The position numbers and the translations under genes are program-made. Positions 17,390 through 26,350 of a DNA stretch of 64,000 nucleotides are shown here, piece after piece (the first letter of the stretch is position 1; each line of letters opens with the position of its first letter). Under the pieces are notes generated by a model. That model did not search any database and was not told the DNA's origin. It was given only the letters and a program-made list of their open reading frames with translations. Source of the stretch: Alphaproteobacteria bacterium (GTDB taxonomy: Bacteria; Myxococcota_A; UBA796; GCA-2862545); contig JACKEO010000012.1 of NCBI GenBank assembly GCA_020632955.1, positions 62,001 to 126,000 of the forward strand, given 5' to 3'.

Positions 17390-18351
17390 GCCGGCTCCAG
17401 GCGGGCCGGACCTCCGGGACCCAGCACGTGGACGCGAGCGGCGTGGGGGGCCAGCACGGCCGCCACGCGCTCGGCGTCGGCGGCGGCGCAGAGCACCTTC
17501 ACCTGCGGGCCCGCGTCCATCGTGGTCCAGGCCGACACGCCCTCCTCGGCGCGCAGGCGCCACACGGCCTGCAGGCAGGCCACCGAGCCGGGCTGCCAGT
17601 AGAGCAGGGGGGGCTGCGAGGTCATCATGGTGGCGTGCATCTTGTAGGTGGACGCCTCCATCACGCGGCCGAGGCCGTCGAGATCCCGGGCCAGCACGGC
17701 GCGGCGGCCCTCGTCGAGGTCCGACGCCGCCTGCGCGAGCCAGGTGGCGTAGAGCGGCGAGGTGGCGCGGCTGCGCTCCATGCCCTCGGTGGAGCCCACG
17801 GCCTTCGCCGCGGTGCTCACCACGCCCACCACCATGCGCACGTCCCACGCGTCGGCGGGCAGCAGGGGCACGCCGTGGCTGTCGAGTCCGTCGGCGCGCT
17901 CGCCCGCCTGCCACACCACGAAGCCGCCCCAGAGGCTGCGGCTGGCCGAGCCCGAGCCCTGGCGGGCCAGGATCGACAGGCGCACCGGGTCGGTGTCCTG
18001 ACCGGCGGCGGCGGCGCCGGCCAGCGCCAGGGCGGCGAAGGCCGACGCGGACGACGCGAGCCCGGCGCCGGTGGGGAAGGAGTTCGCGCTCACCACGCGG
18101 CAGGGAGGGCGCTGGGGGTCGAGGAGGTCGAGGAAGGCCCGCACCTTCGCCGCGGCCTTCTCGGGCGCGGGTGCGCCGTCGAGCTCCACCGTGTCGGTGG
18201 GGGCGCCCCAGGTCACGGTGGTGCGCGTCTCGAACCCGCCCAGGGTGAGCGACAGCGAGGGCACGGCCGGCAGGTTCCGGGGGACGTCGCGCTTCCCCCA
18301 GTACTTCACCAGCGCGATGTTCGGGTGGGCGACGGCGGTGGCGGTGCTCAT
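17386..18351 (-). CDS. mvaD: Diphosphomevalonate decarboxylase
   Basis: Catalyses ATP-dependent decarboxylation of diphosphomevalonate to isopentenyl diphosphate, the last step of the mevalonate route. The 321-residue protein has the family start HPNIALVKYWGKRD, the loop GAGLASSASAFAALAL, GSGSASRSLWGGFV, and MDAGPQVKVLC near the C terminus. Length is normal. Its ATG overlaps the mevalonate kinase stop (ATGA) and its own stop overlaps the next GTG. Confidence 0.95.
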   Translation of the reverse strand: MSTATAVAHPNIALVKYWGKRDVPRNLPAVPSLSLTLGGFETRTTVTWGAPTDTVELDGAPAPEKAAAKVRAFLDLLDPQRPPCRVVSANSFPTGAGLASSASAFAALALAGAAAAGQDTDPVRLSILARQGSGSASRSLWGGFVVWQAGERADGLDSHGVPLLPADAWDVRMVVGVVSTAAKAVGSTEGMERSRATSPLYATWLAQAASDLDEGRRAVLARDLDGLGRVMEASTYKMHATMMTSQPPLLYWQPGSVACLQAVWRLRAEEGVSAWTTMDAGPQVKVLCAAADAERVAAVLAPHAARVHVLGPGGPARLEPA

Positions 18352-19205
18352 GCGGGGGCTCCGGGGGCCGGACGGACCACCCAGGCGTCGACGCCCTCGG
18401 AGGCCGCCGCGGCGAGCAGCGGGGCGGGATCGTCGACGAGCGCGAGCACGACGCCCCCGCCCCCGGCGCCCGACAGCTTCGCCCCCAGCGCGCCGTGGCG
18501 CCGGGCGAGCCCCACCAGGGCCTCCAGGCGGGGCGTGGAGACGCCGATGGCCTCCAGGAGGGCCTGGTTCTCGTCGAGGAGGGGACCCAGGGCCTGGGGG
18601 TCGTCCAGGGCCTGCTGGGCGGCCTCCACCAGCTCACCGATGCGGCGGAGCTGCGGATCGATGCCCGGGCGGCGTGCGCCCACGGCGGCCACGAGGGCGC
18701 CGGTGTCGCCCGCGCTGCCGCTGTCGAGGACCACGGCCTGCCACGACGGGGCAGGGAGCGACTGCCGCGTGGGCGGGTCGGTGCGCTGGAAGCGGAGCAC
18801 GCCCCCGGCCACGGCCACGGCCACGTCCACGCCGGAGGGGGTGCCGTGGAAGAGGCGCTCGACCTCCAGGGCGCGCGCGTAGGCGTCCGTGTGCGCGCCC
18901 GTGGCGTCGTCGTGGGCGCGCACCAGCGCCACAGCGAGGGAGGCGGAGCTGCCCATGCCGCGCCCCACCGGCAGGTCGGACGACAGGGACACCCGCCACC
19001 CGGTGGGGCCCACCACGTGCTCGACCGCCGCCTGCAGGCGCGGGTCCACCGACGGCAGGTCCACCGTGGTGGGACCGTCGACCGAGGCGAGGTGCACCGT
19101 GGTGCCGCGATCGACCGCGAAGGCCAGCGCGGGCTCGCCGTGCACCACGGCGTGCTCCCCCACGAGGATCAGCTTGCCGCTCGCGCGGCCGGTGCCGGTG
19201 GTCAC
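18348..19205 (-). CDS. Mevalonate kinase
   Basis: Phosphorylates mevalonate at the 5 position. The 285-residue GHMP kinase begins with SGKLILVGEHAVVHGEPALA, which is characteristic of mevalonate kinases, and continues with LPVGRGMGSSASLAVALVRA (ATP loop) and KLSGAGGGGVVLAL. It is somewhat short for the family but no motif is missing. GTG 19205 overlaps the HMG-CoA reductase stop; its stop overlaps the mvaD start, so four consecutive mevalonate genes are linked by 4-base overlaps. Confidence 0.93.
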   Translation of the reverse strand: MTTGTGRASGKLILVGEHAVVHGEPALAFAVDRGTTVHLASVDGPTTVDLPSVDPRLQAAVEHVVGPTGWRVSLSSDLPVGRGMGSSASLAVALVRAHDDATGAHTDAYARALEVERLFHGTPSGVDVAVAVAGGVLRFQRTDPPTRQSLPAPSWQAVVLDSGSAGDTGALVAAVGARRPGIDPQLRRIGELVEAAQQALDDPQALGPLLDENQALLEAIGVSTPRLEALVGLARRHGALGAKLSGAGGGGVVLALVDDPAPLLAAAASEGVDAWVVRPAPGAPA

Positions 19206-20488
19206 GCGCGCAGCTCCGCGAGCACGGCCTGGGCGCAGGCCTCCGAGAAGTCCGAGGCGGCGCACAGGGCCTCCACCACGGGCGCGATCTCGTCGGGCCC
19301 GGCGCCCGCGGCCACGGCCACGGTGCGCGCGTGCATGCGCATGTGACCGGCCTGGATGCCCTCGGTGGCCAGCGCCCGCAGCGCGCCGAGGTTCTGCACG
19401 AGGCCCACGGCGGCGGCCACGGCGGCCAGGTCCCGCGCGCCCCGCCGGCCGAGCATGCCCAGGTTGGCGCGGGCGGTGGGGTGGATGCGGCTGGCCCCAC
19501 CCACGGTGCCGAACTGCAGCGGCACCTCGAGCGTGCCCACGAGGTGGCCCGCCTCGTCCACGCGCCAGGTGGTCATCGGCCGGTAGGTGCCCTCGCGGGC
19601 GCACCAGGCGTGGGCGCCGGCCTCGATGGCGCGCCAGTCGTTGCCGGTGGCCACAGCCACGGCGTCGATGCCGTTCATCACGCCCTTGTTGTGGGTGGCG
19701 GCCCGCCAGGGATCGGCCCAGGCGAAGCGCCAGGCACGGGCGATGCCCTCGGCCACCTCGGCGCCGGCGGCCTCGTCGCTGCCCAGGTGGGCGGGATCGA
19801 GCCGCACGCGGGCGCGGGCGAGGCGGTGGCTCGCGAGGTTCGACAGGATGCGCAGCCCCACCCGGCCGCCCGAGATCGCCTCCACGTGGGGCGCCAGGTG
19901 CTCCGCCGCGGTGTTGACCATGTTCGCGCCCATGGCGTCGGCGCAGTCCAGCAGCAGCTCCACCACCACCATGTCCTCGGCCGTGAAGCCGGGCTCGTCG
20001 TAGCGGAGCACGCGCACGCGCAGGCCCCGCACGCCGCCGCCGCGGGCCTCGAGCCGGGGGTGGACGCGTCGGGCCACGGCCAGGAGGGCGTCGGTGTGGG
20101 CCTCGAGCCGGGCGGCCGCCGCGGCGGGGTCGTCGAGGCCGCAGAGCTGCACCTGCCCGATCATCACGCTGGCGTCGGAGCTGGCGGTGATGCCGCCGCT
20201 GCGTCGCGTGAGCTGCGCCATGTTCGACACGGCGGCCACCACGCTGGGCTCCTCCACCACCATGGGCACCACGCGGTCCTCGCCGTTGATCCGCAGGTTC
20301 ACGGCGGCGGCGTTGGGCAGGGCGAAGGTGCCCACCACGTTCTCCACCATGCAGGCGGCCTCGTCGAGCGCCAGGCCCGGGCCGGCGAGCACGGCCGCCC
20401 CCTCGGGGTCGAGCGCGCCGTGCTCCTGGAGGGCGGCGAGGCGGTCCTCGGGCGACAGGCGGTAGAAGCCGGGGATGCGGGAGCGCAT
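19202..20488 (-). CDS. mvaA: Hydroxymethylglutaryl-CoA reductase, class II type
   Basis: Reduces HMG-CoA to mevalonate (the class II enzymes may use NADH or NADPH). The 428-residue protein has ENVVGTFALP with the catalytic Glu, GCAD-like DCADAMGANMVNT (catalytic Asp and cofactor contact), and THNKGVMNGIDAVAVATGND. The protein lacks the membrane anchor of class I enzymes. ATG 20488 gives the start MRSRIPGFYRLSPEDRL, typical for class II; GGAG lies about ten bases upstream. It is the first dedicated mevalonate gene in the operon and lies 31 bases after the acyl-CoA ligase gene. Confidence 0.95.
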   Translation of the reverse strand: MRSRIPGFYRLSPEDRLAALQEHGALDPEGAAVLAGPGLALDEAACMVENVVGTFALPNAAAVNLRINGEDRVVPMVVEEPSVVAAVSNMAQLTRRSGGITASSDASVMIGQVQLCGLDDPAAAAARLEAHTDALLAVARRVHPRLEARGGGVRGLRVRVLRYDEPGFTAEDMVVVELLLDCADAMGANMVNTAAEHLAPHVEAISGGRVGLRILSNLASHRLARARVRLDPAHLGSDEAAGAEVAEGIARAWRFAWADPWRAATHNKGVMNGIDAVAVATGNDWRAIEAGAHAWCAREGTYRPMTTWRVDEAGHLVGTLEVPLQFGTVGGASRIHPTARANLGMLGRRGARDLAAVAAAVGLVQNLGALRALATEGIQAGHMRMHARTVAVAAGAGPDEIAPVVEALCAASDFSEACAQAVLAELRA

Positions 20489-20519
20489 GGGGACGGGTCT
20501 CCGGGCGGCGTCGACGGGC

Positions 20520-22367
20520 TCAGGAGAGCCGGGACAGCGTGCCCTCGTAGAAGCCCTCGAGCACGTCGGTGTAGCGGGCCTCGACGGCGCGGCGACGGAC
20601 CTTGAGGGAGGGGGTGAGGAGCCCGTTGTCCACCGTGAACGGCTCGGGCACCAGCGCGAACTTCCGGATCTGCTCGTAGCCGGGCAGCTCGCGGTTGACG
20701 TCGTCGAGGGCCGCCTGGATCTGCTCCCGCACCTCGGGGCGCGCCACGAGCGCGGCGTGGTCGAGCTCGCCCAGGCCCTCCCGCTTCGCCCACGCCGCGA
20801 GGGCCTCGGGGTCGAGCGAGAGCAGCGCCGTGCAGAAGTTCCGGCGGTCGCCGTGCAGGAGGGCATGCGCCACCAGCGGGCTGCGGGTGGTGACCCGCTG
20901 CTCGACGTTCGCGGGGGCGATGTTCTTGCCGTTGGCGGTGACGAGGATGGCCTTCTTGCGGTCGGTGATCTGCACGTGCCCGCTGGGCAGGATGCGCCCG
21001 ATGTCGCCGGTGTGGAGCCAGCCGTCGGCGTCGAGGGCCTGGGCGGAGGCCACCTCGTCGTCGTGGTAGCCCCGCATCACGCCGCGGGAGCGGAGCAGCA
21101 GCTCGCCGTCGTCGGCCACGCGGACCTCGCAGCCCGGGAGCGGACGCCCCACGGTGCCGAAGACCACGTCCTCGGGGGTGTTGACGCAGCTCGCGGCGCC
21201 GGACTCCGTGAGGCCGTAGCCCTCGCAGATCAGCAGGCCGCAGGCGTCGAAGAAGCGCGCGATCTCCACCGAGAGCGGGGCGCCGCCGCTGATGAGGAAG
21301 CGCAGCCGGCCCCCGAAGCGCTCCCGCACCTGTCGGAGCACGAGCTGGTCGGCGAGGGCGGCCTGGATCGCGAGCAGCGGACCCACCACGTGGCCCTGGC
21401 GTCGGGTCTCGGAGGCCCGGCTGCCCACGTCCACCGCCCAGCGGAAGAGGGCCGTCTGCACCGGGCCGGCGTCGTGCGCCTCGGTGACGATGCGGTTGTA
21501 GGCCTTCTCGAAGATGCGCGGGACGGCCGCCATCCACGTGGGCTGCACCTCCTGCACCGTGTCGAGGAAGCGGTCGGGGTTGCCGTCCACCACCGTGGGG
21601 ATGCCCAGGCGCACGAAGGCCACCTGCATCACCTTCGCGAAGACGTGGGCCAGGGGCAGGAAGAGGAGCTGGCGGTCGGCGGGACCCACCACGCCGAGGC
21701 GATCGATGGCCTCGGCCTCGTAGATCCACGCGTCGTGCGTGAGCTCCACGCCCTTGGGGGGGCCGGTGGTGCCCGAGGTGTAGATCAGCGTGGCGAGGCG
21801 GTCGGGAACCAGCGCATCGGCCACGGCGTCCAGCGCGCCCGGGTGGGCCTGGGCCCAGGCCTCGCCCTCGGCCTCCAGCGACGCGAGCGTGATCACGTCG
21901 TGGGCGGGGCGGGCGCGGCCCTCGAACACCACGATCAGGCGCAGGGCGGGGAGCTCGTCGCGCCGCGACAGCACCTTGTCGACCTGGGCCTCGGTGTCGC
22001 AGAAGACGATCGCGGCGCCGCTGTGCGCGAGCACGTAGGCGCAGGCCTCCGCGGGCTCCGCGGGGAAGATCGTGGTGGTGGCGCCGCCGGCGAGCAGGAT
22101 GCCCGTGTCGGCCAGGATCCAGCTCACCGACGTGGTGGCGAGCAGGGCGCAGCGGTCCTCGGGGGCGAGGTCGTGGGCCAGCAGGCCGGCCGCGATGGCG
22201 CGGGCGCGGGCGTCGGCCTGGCGCCAGCTGACGTCGACCCAGCGGCCGTCCACGCGGTGGGTCATCGCCACGAGGCCGGGCGTCGATCCCACGCGGTGGC
22301 GCCACATGTCGGCCACCGACCGGAAGGACGTCCCCCGCGGGCCGGGATCGACCGCCATCGCGCTCAT
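20520..22367 (-). CDS. Long-chain acyl-CoA synthetase (AMP-dependent ligase)
   Basis: A 615-residue adenylate-forming enzyme that activates fatty acids to acyl-CoA. YTSGTTGPPKGVELTH is the phosphate-binding loop, GYGLTESGAASC the A5 adenine motif, DGWLHTGDIG the A7 motif and ITDRKKAILVTANGKNIAP the A8-A10 region with the catalytic Lys near the end. It belongs to the large FadD/FAA-like group with the extra ~70-residue insertion between A3 and A4. Its place at the head of the mevalonate operon, 31 bases before mvaA, suggests co-expression; the metabolic link is not obvious. Confidence 0.9.
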   Translation of the reverse strand: MSAMAVDPGPRGTSFRSVADMWRHRVGSTPGLVAMTHRVDGRWVDVSWRQADARARAIAAGLLAHDLAPEDRCALLATTSVSWILADTGILLAGGATTTIFPAEPAEACAYVLAHSGAAIVFCDTEAQVDKVLSRRDELPALRLIVVFEGRARPAHDVITLASLEAEGEAWAQAHPGALDAVADALVPDRLATLIYTSGTTGPPKGVELTHDAWIYEAEAIDRLGVVGPADRQLLFLPLAHVFAKVMQVAFVRLGIPTVVDGNPDRFLDTVQEVQPTWMAAVPRIFEKAYNRIVTEAHDAGPVQTALFRWAVDVGSRASETRRQGHVVGPLLAIQAALADQLVLRQVRERFGGRLRFLISGGAPLSVEIARFFDACGLLICEGYGLTESGAASCVNTPEDVVFGTVGRPLPGCEVRVADDGELLLRSRGVMRGYHDDEVASAQALDADGWLHTGDIGRILPSGHVQITDRKKAILVTANGKNIAPANVEQRVTTRSPLVAHALLHGDRRNFCTALLSLDPEALAAWAKREGLGELDHAALVARPEVREQIQAALDDVNRELPGYEQIRKFALVPEPFTVDNGLLTPSLKVRRRAVEARYTDVLEGFYEGTLSRLS

Positions 22368-22389
22368 GCCGTCCTCCGCGGGGGGCGCA

Positions 22390-23556
22390 TCAGGCGCCGC
22401 GTTGCTTGGGGTCCAGCGCGTCGCGCAGGCCGTCGCCCAGCAGGTTGAAGCACATCACCGCGTAGACGATGGCGAGGCCCGGGAACAGCGCGATCCAGGG
22501 CGCGATCTGCAGCTTGTGGCGGCCGTCGGCCACCAGCGTGCCCCAGGTGGAGGTGGGGGGCTGCACGCCCAGTCCCAGGAAGGACAGGCTGGCCTCCGCG
22601 AGCATGGTGGTGCCCACGGCGAGCGAGCCGTACACGATCACGGGCGCGAAGGCGTTGGGGATGAGGTGCACGAAGATGATCCGCGCGTGCCCCATGCCCA
22701 GCGCGCGGGCCGCCTGGATGAAGTCCTGCTCCTTGAGCGAGAGCACCTGGCTGCGGACGATGCGCGACACGCCCATCCAGCCGGTGAGCCCGAGCACGAC
22801 GACGATCACGAAGATGGCGATGGCACCGGGGGGCCGGAAGAGGCCCACGATGGCCAGCAGCAGCACCAGGCGCGGCACCGACAGCAGCAGATCCACCACC
22901 CACATGAGCACGCGGTCGAGCCAGCCGCCGAACCAGCCCGCCAGCGCGCCCAGGGTGGTGCCCAGGGTGGCGGCGATCGACACGGCGATGAAGCCGATGG
23001 CCACCGAGATGCGGGCCCCCATCACCACCCGGCTGAACACGTCGCGACCGAACTCGTCGGTGCCGAAGAGGTAGGTGGCGTCGGGCCCGAGGAGCTTGGT
23101 GCCGGCGTCGACCATGTCGGGGTCGAAGGGCGAGATCAGGGGCGCGAGCAGGGTGAGCGCGAAGAGCTGCACCACGCCCACCAGGCCGAGCATGCCGTTG
23201 CGGTTGCGGCGCAGCTCCCGGCGGAAGATGCCCCACGCGCTGTTGGCGCGCTCGGCGTCGTAGGGGCGCGGGAAGGCGCAGCGCCAGGCCAGGCCCCAGG
23301 CGCCCGCCGCCAGCACCGCCCACGTGCCCAGCGCCACGAGGCCGTGCCACGACAGCCGCGTGCCCGCGAGGCCCGTGACCTCGCCCAGGCGTGGGAAGCC
23401 GGCGATCGCGGCCCAGAGCAGCCAGGCGTCCACGCCGAGCAGGCCCACGCCCACGATGCGGTCGCCGGTGAGGAGGTGGCCCAGGCCGGGCACGAGCAGG
23501 CCCAGCCGCGCGGCGGGCGGCGGGGGGGGGACCTCGACCAGATCGATGCGGGTCAT
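22390..23556 (-). CDS. ABC transporter permease, DppC/OppC type, with N-terminal membrane extension
   Basis: One of two membrane subunits of a peptide/nickel-type ABC importer. Residues about 105-388 form the usual OppC module: FRRELRRNRNGMLGL, GTDEFGRDVFSRVVMGAR, and the EAA loop AARALGMGHARIIFVHLIPN. The first ~100 residues are additional: a Pro-rich start then PGLGHLLTGDRIVGVGLLGV and two or three more hydrophobic helices, resembling the TM2/DUF5683-type small domains. The protein is thus about 90 residues longer than normal OppC. Its ATG overlaps the stop of the OppB gene. ATPase subunits are not in the window. Confidence 0.9.
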   Translation of the reverse strand: MTRIDLVEVPPPPPAARLGLLVPGLGHLLTGDRIVGVGLLGVDAWLLWAAIAGFPRLGEVTGLAGTRLSWHGLVALGTWAVLAAGAWGLAWRCAFPRPYDAERANSAWGIFRRELRRNRNGMLGLVGVVQLFALTLLAPLISPFDPDMVDAGTKLLGPDATYLFGTDEFGRDVFSRVVMGARISVAIGFIAVSIAATLGTTLGALAGWFGGWLDRVLMWVVDLLLSVPRLVLLLAIVGLFRPPGAIAIFVIVVVLGLTGWMGVSRIVRSQVLSLKEQDFIQAARALGMGHARIIFVHLIPNAFAPVIVYGSLAVGTTMLAEASLSFLGLGVQPPTSTWGTLVADGRHKLQIAPWIALFPGLAIVYAVMCFNLLGDGLRDALDPKQRGA

Positions 23557-24548
23557 GCGTAGCGGATCCGCGGGTCGACGACGGCGTAGAGCAGGTCGGC
23601 GACGAGGTTGCCGGCGGTGACCACCAGCGCGAACAGCAGGAAGCAGGCCGTGATGAGGGGCGTGTCCTGCTGGTAGATGGCGTCGAGGATCAGCCGCCCC
23701 ATGCCGGGCCAGGCGAAGACCGTCTCGACGAGCACGGAGCCGCCCACGAGGAAGGGCAGCGACAGGCCGATGAGGGTGATGATCGGCAGGAGCGCGTTGC
23801 GCAGGGCGTGGCGCCCGATGACCACGCGCTCGGGCAGGCCCTTGGCCCGCGCGGTGCGCACGTAGTCCTGCCGGATCACCTCGAGCAGCGAGCTGCGCAT
23901 GTAGCGGGCGAGGCCGGCGGCGCCCGACAGCCCCATCGCCACGCCGGGCAGCAGGATGTGCGACAGCCGGTCGGTGAACTGCTCCCAGCCGGTCATGTAC
24001 TCGTACTCCACCGCGTCGTACATCCCGGCGATGGGCAGGCCCATGCGGGGGGCGACGAGCTGGAGCATCAGCGCCAGCCAGAAGGTGGGCATCGAGTAGA
24101 AGAAGAGGCTGGTGAGGCTGGCGGCGCTGTCGGACGCCGTGCCCTGGCGCACGGCCTGGAAGATCCCGAGCCCGATGCCGAAGGGGTAGACCACGAGCAG
24201 GGTGACGATCGACAGCAGCAGCGTGTTGGGCAGGGCCTCGAGGATGATCGTGGCCACCGGGCGCTCCTGCACCAGGCTCGTGCCCAGCTCGAAGCGCGCG
24301 AGGTTGGCCATCATCGCGAAGTACCGGACGTAGCCGGGCTGATCGAGGCCGAACTTGGCGATGACCGCGTCGCGCTGCTCGGGCGAGATGTCGGGGCCGA
24401 TGTACTTGTCGGCCACCGTGCCGGGCGACAGCTCCACCAGCAGGAAGATCAACGACGCCACGCCCCAGAGGAGCAGCACCGTGAGGAGCAGCTTCTGGAC
24501 GAGGTAGCGCAGGGGCAGGATCGCGATCGCCCGCCGGAGCTTGCTCAT
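23553..24548 (-). CDS. ABC transporter permease, DppB/OppB type
   Basis: A 331-residue permease with six hydrophobic helices. LRRAIAILPLRYLVQKLLLT at the N terminus, SLIFLLVELSPG, the EAA loop RTARAKGLPERVVIGRHALR and the C-terminal VVDPRIRYA end are typical of DppB/OppB. It pairs with the downstream OppC-like permease (4-base overlap) and follows the binding lipoprotein gene by 19 bases. Confidence 0.93.
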   Translation of the reverse strand: MSKLRRAIAILPLRYLVQKLLLTVLLLWGVASLIFLLVELSPGTVADKYIGPDISPEQRDAVIAKFGLDQPGYVRYFAMMANLARFELGTSLVQERPVATIILEALPNTLLLSIVTLLVVYPFGIGLGIFQAVRQGTASDSAASLTSLFFYSMPTFWLALMLQLVAPRMGLPIAGMYDAVEYEYMTGWEQFTDRLSHILLPGVAMGLSGAAGLARYMRSSLLEVIRQDYVRTARAKGLPERVVIGRHALRNALLPIITLIGLSLPFLVGGSVLVETVFAWPGMGRLILDAIYQQDTPLITACFLLFALVVTAGNLVADLLYAVVDPRIRYA

Positions 24549-24567
24549 CGGGTCCTCGAGGGGCGGA

Positions 24568-26265
24568 TCAGCGGGTGTACTTGACCTTGTCGGCGGGGAC
24601 CTCCCACTGCTCCAGGTGGGAGAGCAGGGAGAGGACGTCGATGCCGACGTGCTCGAAGCGCGAGTGGAGTCCGACGAGCTCCTCGCGCCACCACAGGAAG
24701 GTGTAGGGCTGGTCGCGGTAGATCAGCTCCTGCACCTGCTTCCAGATCGCCACCGCCTCGTCCGGGTCCTGCATGGCCAGGCCCTTCTCGATGAGGGCGT
24801 CGACCTCGGGGTTGCAGAAGCCGGTGAAGTTGAAGGGGCGCTTGATCTCGTCGGTCTCGCAGCTCCACACGTCGCTGGGATCGACGAAGAGGGCGGCCGA
24901 CCAGCCCGCGAGGGCCGCCTCGAAGTTCCGCTCGCGCAGGTCCTCGAAGAAGGTGTTCGACTCGCGCTGCTCGAGCTGGGCGTCGATGCCGATGCGCTTG
25001 AGGTGGGCCTGCATCAGGATGGAGGCGTCGGCGCGGCGCTTGTTCCCCGAGTTGGTGGCCAGGGTGAAGCGGAAGGGCTTGCCGTCCTTGTCGAGGATGC
25101 CGTCGCCGTCGCTGTCGGTCCAGCCCTTCGAGGCGAGGATGGCCTTGGCCTGCTCGGCGTCGTGGGGCAGCGGCGTGACCTCGTCGGCGTGCACCTTGCA
25201 GAGCTCGGGCGTGACCGTGGACACCGAGCGCTTCGCGTAGACCGTGCCGTCGGTGCCCGCGATGAGCTTCTTCATGATGTCGTCGATGTCGATCGCCATC
25301 GTGAGCGCGCGGCGGACCTCGGCGTCGGCGAACTGCGGCAGGCGCGTGTTCCACGCCAGGTAGTCGCTGGTGCGGTAGCCGCGGCTGTAGATGCGGATGT
25401 CGGGGTGGTCGGACTTGATCCGGTCGACGTCCTCGATGTTGATGCCCTCCATCAGGTCGACGTCGCCGTTGATCAGGCTGTTCAGCCGCGTGGCGTACTC
25501 GGGGATGATGGAGAAGACGACGCGCTTGAGCTTGGGGTGCAGCGACACGGGGCCCGTGTACTTGCCGTTCGGCTCGAGCACGAAGCGGGTGTTCTTCTCG
25601 TGCAGCTTGAGGCGCCACGGGCCCGAGACCAGGGGGTCGTTGGACTTCGGGTGGCCGCGCAGCTTGGTGCGCTCCTCGGACGTGAGCTCGCCGAAGACGT
25701 GGCTGGGCAGGTAGCCGAGGGCCGCCTGCGACATCAGCGAGATGCGGTCGCCCGCCTTGGTGTAGCGGAAGGTGACCTCGAACTCGCCCGTGGCCTTCGG
25801 GTAGCCGTCGACCATCTTCTCCGTGTAGGCGCTGCGGGGGCTGGCCACGCCGGGGTCGCGCACCAGCTCGTAGGCCAGCGCGACGTCCTTGGCGGTGACC
25901 TTCACGCCGTCGTCGTAGGTGATGTCCTCGCGGAGCTTCACCTTGAACTCGAGCCCGTCGTCCGACCAGGTCCAGCTCTCGAACAGGCGGGGCGTGTGCG
26001 TGAGCTCGCAGTCGAACTGCGAGTCCATCGCGGGCTCCATGATGTTCGACAGGACGTAGTTGTCGGCCGCCGTCTCGTAGACGATCGGGTTGAGCACGCC
26101 CAGATCGGACTGGTAGGCCACCACGAGCGCGTCGCGCGGGTAGGCGGCCTCGCCGCCGGCCTCCTTCGTGGCCGTGCCGGCGGGAGGGGCGCTGCCGCCG
26201 CCGCAGCCGAGCTGGACGGCGAGTGCCGCCGCGACGACGACCAGGGGCGTGACGTGACGGATCAT
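24568..26265 (-). CDS. Peptide/nickel-type ABC transporter substrate-binding lipoprotein
   Basis: A 565-residue SBP family 5 protein: signal peptide with lipobox AVQLGCGGG (Cys about residue 20), then the two-lobe fold. LFESWTWSDDGLEFKVKLRE and DGVKVTAKDVALAYELV are the classical SBP_5 motifs, followed by DVRRALTMAID-like AEVRRALTMAIDIDDI. DSDGDGILDKDGKPF in the C-terminal lobe is a calcium-loop-like insertion. ATG 26265 has GGAGG five bases upstream. First gene of a three-gene transporter unit; the ligand is unknown. Confidence 0.92.
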   Translation of the reverse strand: MIRHVTPLVVVAAALAVQLGCGGGSAPPAGTATKEAGGEAAYPRDALVVAYQSDLGVLNPIVYETAADNYVLSNIMEPAMDSQFDCELTHTPRLFESWTWSDDGLEFKVKLREDITYDDGVKVTAKDVALAYELVRDPGVASPRSAYTEKMVDGYPKATGEFEVTFRYTKAGDRISLMSQAALGYLPSHVFGELTSEERTKLRGHPKSNDPLVSGPWRLKLHEKNTRFVLEPNGKYTGPVSLHPKLKRVVFSIIPEYATRLNSLINGDVDLMEGINIEDVDRIKSDHPDIRIYSRGYRTSDYLAWNTRLPQFADAEVRRALTMAIDIDDIMKKLIAGTDGTVYAKRSVSTVTPELCKVHADEVTPLPHDAEQAKAILASKGWTDSDGDGILDKDGKPFRFTLATNSGNKRRADASILMQAHLKRIGIDAQLEQRESNTFFEDLRERNFEAALAGWSAALFVDPSDVWSCETDEIKRPFNFTGFCNPEVDALIEKGLAMQDPDEAVAIWKQVQELIYRDQPYTFLWWREELVGLHSRFEHVGIDVLSLLSHLEQWEVPADKVKYTR

Positions 26266-26350
26266 CGGTCCCTCCCACGAATGGAGGGGCGTCCTACCCG
26301 CCGGGTCGTCGGCGGGGCAACGACCTCGCCGCCCTTTGGGCAGGAACTTG

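Noticed and set aside
26266..26350. Terminator between prmC and the transporter unit
   Set aside because: A 6-bp GC stem (CCCGCC/GGCGGG) is present, but stems this short are frequent by chance at this GC content.
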